Part shown: piece after piece, positions 58,446 to 64,000 of the stretch
Layout: each line of letters begins with the position of its first letter
Numbering within the stretch: position 1 is the first letter of the stretch
Source of the DNA: Halomonas sp.
GTDB taxonomy: Bacteria; Pseudomonadota; Gammaproteobacteria; Pseudomonadales; Halomonadaceae
Direction of reading: 5' to 3'
Assembly: GCF_020832045.1 (NCBI RefSeq)
Contig: NZ_JAFIFK010000065.1
Location: forward strand, 1-64,000
Length of the DNA stretch: 64,000 bases
Notes under the pieces: model-generated
What the model saw: only the letters and a program-made list of their open reading frames with translations
What the model was told of the DNA's origin: nothing
Databases searched by the model: none
Translations under genes and position numbers: made by a program

Positions 58446-59114
58446 TCAGTCGTTGCTCATGATACCAAGCAGTGCCAGAAGACTGACGAACAGGTTGTAG
58501 ATGGAGACATACAGCGTGATGGTGGCAAGAATGTAGTTGGTCTCGCCGGCGCGATGGACGATCTCGCTGGTTTGATAGAGGATGGCGGCCGAGGCGAACA
58601 GCACGAAGCCAGCTGACACCATCAGCATCAGCGCCGGGATCTGGAAGATCAGTCCCGCGACCATGGCGAGAATCAGCACAATGGCGCCTGCCATCAGGAA
58701 GTTGCCCAGGAAGCTGAAGTCCTTCTTGGTTACCAGTGCCACAGCAGAGAGACCGATGAAGGTCAGACCGGTCATGGCCAGAGCGTTCATGATCAGTGCG
58801 GCGCCGTTGGGCAGAGCCAGATAGGCACTGAGAATAGGCCCGAGAGTGAAGCCCATGAACCCGGTGAAGGCAAACGTCGCCAGCAGACCGGTAGCCGAGT
58901 TGGCAGTCTTGTGGACCAGGAACATCAAGCCGTACGCGCCGATGAAGAACACGAAGATGTTCATCCGTTCGACGCCCATGGCCATGGCGGCACCCGCCGT
59001 CACGGCGGAGAACAGCAGGGTCATCGCCAGCAGCGCATAAGTATTGCGCAGTACCTTGTTGGCACTGACGGCTTGGGTCGAATGCTGGGCCACATGTGTA
59101 TCGTGATAGGCCAT
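58446..59114 (-). CDS. yccA: Bax inhibitor-1/YccA-family membrane protein
   Basis: A 222-residue inner-membrane protein with seven hydrophobic helices from about residue 25 (TYALLAMTLLFSAVTAGAAM) to 215, ending in ASLL-like LLALLGIMSND. E. coli YccA modulates FtsH-dependent proteolysis of SecY, and related BI-1 proteins leak calcium. AGGGAGC precedes the ATG. The tusDCBE-yccA-tRNA-Ser neighbourhood resembles tusE-yccA-serT of E. coli. The 327 bp between it and the tRNA (59115-59441) hold several short GC hairpins and no gene I can support. Confidence 0.93.
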   Translation of the reverse strand: MAYHDTHVAQHSTQAVSANKVLRNTYALLAMTLLFSAVTAGAAMAMGVERMNIFVFFIGAYGLMFLVHKTANSATGLLATFAFTGFMGFTLGPILSAYLALPNGAALIMNALAMTGLTFIGLSAVALVTKKDFSFLGNFLMAGAIVLILAMVAGLIFQIPALMLMVSAGFVLFASAAILYQTSEIVHRAGETNYILATITLYVSIYNLFVSLLALLGIMSND

Positions 59115-59398
59115 TGATCCAGAGCTCCCTGTAGTTGATCTTGGTTGATCTCAGCAGTGGACCAAGGATGCCGTCGGTTGGTTCCCGACGCAAGTCCTTA
59201 GTTCTGCAAGGCTCAACGAAGCTTCATCGCGACATTGCCGGTTGCTTCCGGCCGACCGGCCTCTAGCCGGGCTAGCGCAACGCACCGCTCGGTTCCAGTT
59301 GCACCCCTACCACCCGCGAGGAACGCGTGAAAAATGCCGACATCCAGGGCTGCTACGTCGCGGGTTGCGATTGCCCGGCAGGTACCTCGCCGTTGCCC

Positions 59399-59426
59399 TT
59401 GACCTTATGCGCATAACTGGTAATAT
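59399..59426 (+). promoter_or_regulatory. Promoter of tRNA-Ser
   Basis: TTGACC at 59399-59404 and TAATAT at 59421-59426, 16 bp apart, end 15 bp before the mature tRNA 5' end. The -35 box matches consensus at 5/6 and the placement is as expected for a tRNA gene. Confidence 0.6.
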
Positions 59427-59441
59427 TCGCCCCCGTGAGCC

Positions 59442-59531
59442 GGAGGGATGGCAGAGCGGTTGAATGCACCGGTCTTGAAAACCGGCGTAGGTGAGAGCCT
59501 ACCCAGGGTTCGAATCCCTGTCCCTCCGCCA
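59442..59531 (+). tRNA. tRNA-Ser (anticodon UGA)
   Basis: The 90-nt gene folds as a class II tRNA: acceptor GGAGGGA pairs with TCCCTCC, discriminator G is followed by an encoded CCA, the anticodon loop CTTGAAA reads TGA, a long variable arm (TAGGTGAGAGCCTA) marks serine, and the T arm has GGTTCGAATCC. The encoded CCA and downstream terminator are typical. It is the only tRNA in the window, next to yccA as serT is in E. coli. Confidence 0.97.
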
Positions 59532-59542
59532 CCCAGCTTACG

Positions 59543-59567
59543 AAAACCCGCCCTAGTGGCGGGTTTT
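59543..59567 (+). terminator. Intrinsic terminator of tRNA-Ser
   Basis: AAAACCCGCC / CTAGT / GGCGGGTTTTT forms an 8- to 10-bp stem ending in a five-T tract 11 bp after the tRNA CCA. Confidence 0.92.
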
Positions 59568-59631
59568 TGCGTTGCCGCACATATACTCCATCTTCAGGCG
59601 TAACTTCCTACCCCTGCGAATAATTTTCATC

Positions 59632-59646
59632 TATTGCAGCGCAATA
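59632..59646. promoter_or_regulatory. Inverted repeat upstream of nhaD
   Basis: TATTGC-AGC-GCAATA is a perfect 6-bp inverted repeat in an AT-rich stretch 56 bp before the nhaD start. It may be an operator for salt- or pH-responsive control. No specific regulator is inferred. Confidence 0.4.
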
Positions 59647-59702
59647 TCGAGTGAAAAATAGCATCGGTTTTCCTCCCCCTACTCCATTCCAGGAACACAT
59701 CC

Positions 59703-61187
59703 ATGCCTATCGGCTTTTGTTCCCTCGCCAAGCGCCGGGGTCTCTCCCGGTGGCTGGGCATTGCCCTGCTCGCAACTCTCTCGTTACTGTTCAGCCCGTC
59801 GGTCTTCGCCGTTACGGGCAGCCTTGCCATGACAGGCTCGGCCGTCGGGTTTCTCGCAGTCATGATCTTCGTCCTGGCCTATGCGCTGGTCATGGCCGAA
59901 GAAAAGCTGCATATGCGCAAGTCGAAACCGGTGCTGGTGGCCGCCGGCTTGATCTGGGCGATGATAGGTTGGGTTTACGTTCAGGCCGGTATGCCCGAGC
60001 AGGCCGAGCACGCCTTTCGAGAGACGCTGCTCGAATTCACCGAACTGATGCTCTTCCTGCTTGTGGCGATGACGTATATCAACGCCATGGAGGAGCGCCG
60101 AGTCTTCGACGCTCTGCGCTCATGGATGGTGCGCAGGGGCTTCAGCTACAAGCAGCTTTTCTGGCTGACGGGCGTTCTTGCCTTCCTGATTTCCCCCATC
60201 GCCGACAATCTGACCACCGCCATGCTGATGTGTGCCGTGGTTACCAAGGTGGCCGAGGGAGACAAGCGCTTTATCAACCTTTGCTGCATCAATATTGTCG
60301 TTGCTGCCAATGCCGGTGGCGCATTCAGCCCCTTTGGGGACATCACCACCCTGATGGTGTGGCAGGCAGGGATCGTACAGTTCTACGAGTTCTTCACGCT
60401 GTTGGTCCCCTCGCTGGTCAATTTCCTGATCCCCGCGGGGGTGATGAGCCTCTTCATCAACAACCGCAAGCCAGAGGGGGTCTATGAAGACGTATGGCTG
60501 AAGCGCGGTGCACGCAGGATCATTGCCTTGTTCCTGCTCACGGTTGCCACGGCGGTCGCCTGCCACACCCTGCTTCACTTGCCGCCGGTACTGGGCATGA
60601 TGACTGGCCTGGGCTATCTGCAGTTCTTCGGCTACTACCTGCGCCGCAGCCTGCCTGTATCACTCGAGCGCAAGCGTGCCCGATACACCGCTCGAGGGGA
60701 CGAGCGCAAGCTGGCTCAGCTGGGCAGCGTGGTACCCTTCGACGTGTTCAACCGTGTGGCACGTGCAGAGTGGGATACCCTGCTGTTTTTCTACGGTGTC
60801 GTGATGTGCGTCGGTGGGCTGGGCTTCATGGGCTACCTGGGTCTGGTATCGGAAGCCCTCTACAACGGCTGGAATCCTACTGGGGCCAACATCGTGCTGG
60901 GACTGGTCTCTGCAGTGGTGGATAACATACCGGTGATGTTTGCCGTTCTGACCATGCAGCCCGAAATGTCGCATGGGCAATGGTTGCTGATAACACTGAC
61001 GGCCGGCGTAGGCGGCAGCGTACTGTCGATTGGTTCGGCCGCCGGGGTCGCCCTGATGGGTCAGGCACGCGGAAATTACACCTTTATGGGCCACCTGCGC
61101 TGGGCACCCGTTATCCTGCTGGGGTATGCGGCGAGCATTGCCGTACACCTGTGGCTCAACGCCTCGAGTTTTACTGTCGCGAGCTGA
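59703..61187 (+). CDS. nhaD: Na+/H+ antiporter NhaD
   Basis: A 494-residue ion-transporter-superfamily antiporter exporting Na+ (and Li+) for protons, typical of halophilic and marine bacteria. A signal-like first helix (about 17-37) is followed by about 12 membrane segments. FLISPIADNLTTAMLMCAVV (about 162-181) and AANAGGAFSPFGDITTLMVWQAG (about 201-223) carry the conserved polar and charged membrane residues, mirrored by LVSAVVDNIPVMFAV near 405. CAGGAAC precedes the ATG. It converges on a small peptide gene and nhaP2. Confidence 0.93.
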   Translation: MPIGFCSLAKRRGLSRWLGIALLATLSLLFSPSVFAVTGSLAMTGSAVGFLAVMIFVLAYALVMAEEKLHMRKSKPVLVAAGLIWAMIGWVYVQAGMPEQAEHAFRETLLEFTELMLFLLVAMTYINAMEERRVFDALRSWMVRRGFSYKQLFWLTGVLAFLISPIADNLTTAMLMCAVVTKVAEGDKRFINLCCINIVVAANAGGAFSPFGDITTLMVWQAGIVQFYEFFTLLVPSLVNFLIPAGVMSLFINNRKPEGVYEDVWLKRGARRIIALFLLTVATAVACHTLLHLPPVLGMMTGLGYLQFFGYYLRRSLPVSLERKRARYTARGDERKLAQLGSVVPFDVFNRVARAEWDTLLFFYGVVMCVGGLGFMGYLGLVSEALYNGWNPTGANIVLGLVSAVVDNIPVMFAVLTMQPEMSHGQWLLITLTAGVGGSVLSIGSAAGVALMGQARGNYTFMGHLRWAPVILLGYAASIAVHLWLNASSFTVAS

Positions 61188-61266
61188 GCCGATTGCATCA
61201 TCCATTCGCACATCATGGTTAAATCGACCACGCCCGGCTTCGGCGGGGCGTCGTCATGACGGCCAC

Positions 61267-61353
61267 TCAGAAGATCAGCATCAGAAGGCCTATTACCACG
61301 ATAAGGCCGATGAGAAAGATGATTCCCGCCGTGCTAGCTAAGAACTTGAGCAT
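61267..61353 (-). CDS. 28-residue single-pass membrane peptide
   Basis: A very short open frame, ATG at 61353 to TGA at 61267, reads MLKFLASTAGIIFLIGLIVV and then IGLLMLIF: a Lys at residue 3 and an otherwise uninterrupted hydrophobic helix rich in Ile, Leu and Gly. GGGAG 10 bp before the ATG is a good ribosome-binding site. It lies alone in the 359-bp gap between nhaD and nhaP2. A GC hairpin (ACGCCC 61230, GGGCGT 61246) follows it. Such peptides often bind and tune transporters or respiratory complexes. No family is recognised. Confidence 0.55.
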   Translation of the reverse strand: MLKFLASTAGIIFLIGLIVVIGLLMLIF

Positions 61354-61546
61354 GTCCAAACACTCCCTGTCGATGTGATACATCCTGTCGATACGAGCCA
61401 TCGAAGCAAGATACTGCCCCGGCGTCTGCTCCAAGAGCGAGAAGCGAGGTTACCAGCAAGATAGTTGTCGTTTGCAGGTGCAGCAAGGGACGATACGGAC
61501 TCGTTACCAGAGCGAGACGCAAGACAACCTGGGGATACGCGATTTT

Positions 61547-63253
61547 TCAATAAAGCCTAAGACCTACCCGGGTCACTCGATTGCCATCCATTTCACTTAC
61601 GACCCAATGTATACCGTGCCAGTCTACGTCATCCCCCACCACAGGGTGACCGCCCACCCTCAGAGAGACGAACTCGGCGAGTGTCATCTCGCTTTCGCCC
61701 GGGCTAAGTGTCAGGCCGTAAACACCTGCGATGTCCTTCATCAAGGCGTCACCGTCGAAGGTGAAGGTACCGAAGAAGGCCCTCTCTCGCTTGAGCTTTG
61801 CATCGCCGCTGAACAGTCGATTGAGCGCAGGAAGATCCTCGCTACGTCCGATGACGCAAATCACATCGCCCGGCTTGAGGCGCGTGCTGCCCTTGGGGTG
61901 CAGCATGGCGTGCTCCCGGAAAAGGGCTGAGATCACCGCCCCCGAAGGAAAACGCAAAAGGCGAATGGCAACGTCATTCAGGTCTTGGTTGTCCACCTTG
62001 TAGACGAACATTTCATAATCGTTTTCCGGCAAGATACCTAGCGGCCCCCGGTGGTTTGGCGTCACGCCGATGGGTATTTCGACTTTTGTCCAGCGTGCCA
62101 TGAGTGGAAGCGTTCCGCCCTGAATCAGCAGCGAAAACAGTACTACGGCAAAGGCAACGTTGAAGTAGAGAGCCGCGTTTTCCACCCCGCCAATAACCGG
62201 GAAAATGGCCAGCACGATAGGCACCGCTCCTCTCAGGCCGACCCAAGAGATGAAGCCGATCTCTCGCCAACGGAAGCGAAAGAAAGGCTTTACCGTGAGC
62301 AGGACAGCGACGGGGCGTGCAACGAAAATCAGTACCAGTGCCACCAATGCGGCCGGCAGGGCAAACTCAAGCAGCCCTGACGGGCTGACCAGCAAACCCA
62401 GGATGAGGAACAGCCCGATCTGGCTCAGCCAGGCCAGGCCGTCGTGTACGGGTAGAATGAAGTTGAGGTGCCTTCCTGGCTGGTTGCCGATCATCAACCC
62501 GGTGAGATAAATCGCCAGAAAACCGCTTCCACCGAGGAAGCTGGTGGCGCCGAAGACTCCGAAGCCCAGACCCAGTGCCAAAAGCGAATAGAGTCCGGGC
62601 GCAAGGTCGAGTGATCGGAGCAGCTTGGCACTCAGCCATCCGCCGCCCAGGCCGATCACCAGGGCAAGACCGAATTGCAGCACCATGAACATGATGGTCG
62701 AACCAATCCCGCGGATATCGCCTACCAGGATCTCGACGAGCAGTACGGTGAGGAAGATGGCCATGGGGTCGTTGGTGCCGGATTCGATCTCGAGGGTTGC
62801 ACTGACCCGCTCGTTGAGATGCAGGCCGCGACCGCTAAGCATCGAGAACACCGCTGCGGCATCGGTGGAGCCGACGATGGCACCAACAAGCAGCCCTTGT
62901 ATCAGCGTGAGGTCGAACACCCACATGGCAAACAGCCCCACCAGGGCACTGGTGACGAAGACGCCGAGCGTGGCAAGAGACAAAGCCGGCTTGAAGCCGA
63001 CTCGAAACGTCTTGAGGCGAGTTCGCAGGCCGCCATCGAGTAGAATCATGGCTAGGGCCAGGTGGCCGATGAAAAAGGCCATGGAATAATCATCGAACTG
63101 GATGCCCAGAACGCCCTCTTCACCTGCCAGCATGCCCAACCCGAGGAAAATAAGAAGCAGCGGCAGGCCCACCATCGATGAGATACGGCTCGCAACGACG
63201 CTGAGCGCGATCAAGAAGCCGGAAAGTAGAAAAAGGGTGTTGATGGTGTCCAT
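61547..63253 (-). CDS. nhaP2: K+(Na+)/H+ antiporter, NhaP2/CvrA type
   Basis: A 568-residue CPA1-type antiporter. About 12-13 membrane helices fill residues 1-390, including the ion-site region GAIVGSTDAAAVFSML (about 122-137) and SGTNDPMAIFLTVLLVE (about 154-170). Cytoplasmic C-terminal parts follow: a TrkA_C-type domain (about 410-480: FPSGAVISALFREHAMLHPKGSTRLKPGDVICVIGR) and a CorC/HlyC-like domain (about 490-568). This architecture matches NhaP2/CvrA K+/H+ antiporters, important for osmotic adaptation. GCGAGG precedes the ATG. Confidence 0.92.
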   Translation of the reverse strand: MDTINTLFLLSGFLIALSVVASRISSMVGLPLLLIFLGLGMLAGEEGVLGIQFDDYSMAFFIGHLALAMILLDGGLRTRLKTFRVGFKPALSLATLGVFVTSALVGLFAMWVFDLTLIQGLLVGAIVGSTDAAAVFSMLSGRGLHLNERVSATLEIESGTNDPMAIFLTVLLVEILVGDIRGIGSTIMFMVLQFGLALVIGLGGGWLSAKLLRSLDLAPGLYSLLALGLGFGVFGATSFLGGSGFLAIYLTGLMIGNQPGRHLNFILPVHDGLAWLSQIGLFLILGLLVSPSGLLEFALPAALVALVLIFVARPVAVLLTVKPFFRFRWREIGFISWVGLRGAVPIVLAIFPVIGGVENAALYFNVAFAVVLFSLLIQGGTLPLMARWTKVEIPIGVTPNHRGPLGILPENDYEMFVYKVDNQDLNDVAIRLLRFPSGAVISALFREHAMLHPKGSTRLKPGDVICVIGRSEDLPALNRLFSGDAKLKRERAFFGTFTFDGDALMKDIAGVYGLTLSPGESEMTLAEFVSLRVGGHPVVGDDVDWHGIHWVVSEMDGNRVTRVGLRLY

Positions 63254-63387
63254 GCAAGACCTCGCGCCGGAATGGCGCCATTATGCCACGCTTGCCCTCT
63301 TATCGCAGAACGAGACCTGCTAGCCATCCCCGGTAGGACAGCGATAAACTCCCCGCTAACCGAAGATTACATTTGCTTTGGAGTGAC

Positions 63388-64000
63388 ATGTCCAAGCCTG
63401 ATCGCAGCATCATGAATTGCAGTATTGCAGGCATGTTACTCACTACCCTGCTGTTGTTACCTCTTTCGCTATGGGCCCAATCCGACACGGACGATGGCGA
63501 TCCCATGCCCGCGCCTTCACTCGAGCTAGACACCAGCGTCAGGGTATTTCCCCCCTTGAAAGCGACCGAGCCATTGGCGCCGGACGGCGATAGGCCCTTG
63601 GCCGAAGTGCCACCCGTGGTCCAAGGGCCAAGATTTCTCGAATATCTGCTTCCCCGCCTGGTGAAGCCGAGCGCACCGATCGATTCAATTTCCATCGAGC
63701 CGCTACCTGAAGTGCCTACGGTCGTCAGTGAGCCCGCCGAGCCTATCGCCCCGCCGCCCACCATTCATCTGCGTATCACGCTGGACTGGTATCTCAACCC
63801 CCAGCATGCCGCCCTGCTGGTGGCGCGAGAAAAAGGCATGTTCCTGCGTCGTGGCCTGGAGGTGAGTCTGGATATTCCGGCAGACCCCACTGTTCCGGCC
63901 AAACTGCTGGCCGCCGGTAGAACCGATCTCGCCGTGGGCCGTCAAGCGCAGCTACACCTGTTGGCTCACGCTGGCGTACCGGTAATGCGTATCGCCACCC
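63388..64000 (+). CDS. NMT1/ThiY-type ABC transporter substrate-binding protein, 5' part only
   Basis: The frame is open from ATG 63388 to the window edge (204 complete codons). A signal peptide (about 9-31, ending LSLWAQ) is followed by an unusually long acidic and Pro-rich stretch (about 32-125). A typical NMT1/THI5-like domain then begins: TLDWYLNPQHAALLVAREKGMFLRRGLEVSL near 132 and VPAKLLAAGRTDLAVGRQAQL near 170. ThiY-type proteins bind thiamine precursors such as formylaminopyrimidine; taurine/sulfonate binders share the fold. GGAG precedes the ATG. The linker is longer than usual. No TPP riboswitch was recognised upstream. The 3' end is outside the window. Confidence 0.85.
   Translation, partial: MSKPDRSIMNCSIAGMLLTTLLLLPLSLWAQSDTDDGDPMPAPSLELDTSVRVFPPLKATEPLAPDGDRPLAEVPPVVQGPRFLEYLLPRLVKPSAPIDSISIEPLPEVPTVVSEPAEPIAPPPTIHLRITLDWYLNPQHAALLVAREKGMFLRRGLEVSLDIPADPTVPAKLLAAGRTDLAVGRQAQLHLLAHAGVPVMRIAT

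Noticed and set aside
59115-59441. A structured RNA in the yccA/tRNA-Ser gap
   Set aside because: There are several short GC-rich inverted repeats (for example CGTCGG/CCGACG near 59173-59190), but no pattern matching an RNA family I know; they may just be chance pairing in G+C-rich DNA.
63254-63387. A TPP riboswitch before the NMT1/ThiY-type gene
   Set aside because: I could not find the conserved CTGAGA and related THI-box segments in this 134-bp leader.

Overview
This is a G+C-rich gammaproteobacterial chromosome segment, almost certainly from a moderately halophilic member of the Halomonadaceae (Halomonas or a close relative). The main evidence is a complete ectoine operon (ectABC) whose products closely resemble the Halomonas elongata proteins as I recall them, together with an NhaD-type Na+/H+ antiporter, an NhaP2/CvrA-type antiporter, and gene order shared with pseudomonads and other gammaproteobacteria (ruvCAB-ybgC-tolQRAB-pal-cpoB, ubiG-mupP-yciK, tusDCBE-yccA-tRNA-Ser). 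Coding density is very high and nearly every gene is chromosomal housekeeping. There is no insertion sequence, prophage or CRISPR array.

Layout. 1-10.2 kb: FmdB-like zinc ribbon, aspS, ruvCAB, ybgC, and the Tol-Pal envelope operon. 10.2-12.4 kb: a YciK-type reductase facing a mupP-ubiG pair. 12.5-22 kb: envelope genes: galU, a UDP-glucose-dehydrogenase relative that has lost its catalytic residues, a membrane-anchored coiled-coil protein, and tamA-tamB. 22-27.2 kb: msrA, a YheT-type hydrolase, an M24 dipeptidase, beta-carbonic anhydrase and glutathione reductase. 27.2-29.9 kb: ectABC with a sigma70-type promoter, a degenerate sigma54-type site before ectC and a strong terminator. 30.2-33.6 kb: a three-gene operon of uncharacterised function (retropepsin-like lipoprotein, inactive-transglutaminase 7TM protein, RimK-like ATP-grasp ligase). 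33.6-36.5 kb: zur-hisI-yidD, a DJ-1/PfpI protein, a ribbon-helix-helix protein and sufE. 36.5-39 kb: an intact tyrosine recombinase divergent from a KfrA-like coiled-coil DNA-binding protein, around an AT-rich gap with an inverted repeat. 39-46 kb: nfuA, metH, cysI and its DUF934 partner (sulfur and methionine metabolism). 46-49.6 kb: Smr protein, membrane-anchored gamma-glutamylcyclotransferase-like protein, arsC-like, wrbA-like, DUF2069, pdxH. 49.7-56.3 kb: a Pat-type lysine acetyltransferase divergent from a histone-deacetylase-family protein, then an XRE-cupin regulator, DUF1244, moaB and moeA. 56.3-59.5 kb: acpH, tusEBCD, yccA and tRNA-Ser(UGA). 59.7-64 kb: nhaD, a 28-residue membrane peptide, nhaP2, and the 5' part of an NMT1/ThiY-type binding protein cut by the window end.

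Themes: osmotic and ionic homeostasis (ectABC, nhaD, nhaP2), outer-membrane integrity (Tol-Pal, TamAB, MupP) and sulfur chemistry (cysI, metH, tusDCBE, sufE, nfuA, msrA). The least explained parts are the trio after ectC, the GalU-linked pseudo-dehydrogenase, the recombinase/KfrA pair and the acetylase/deacetylase pair. All function calls are from reading sequence by eye; no database search was run.
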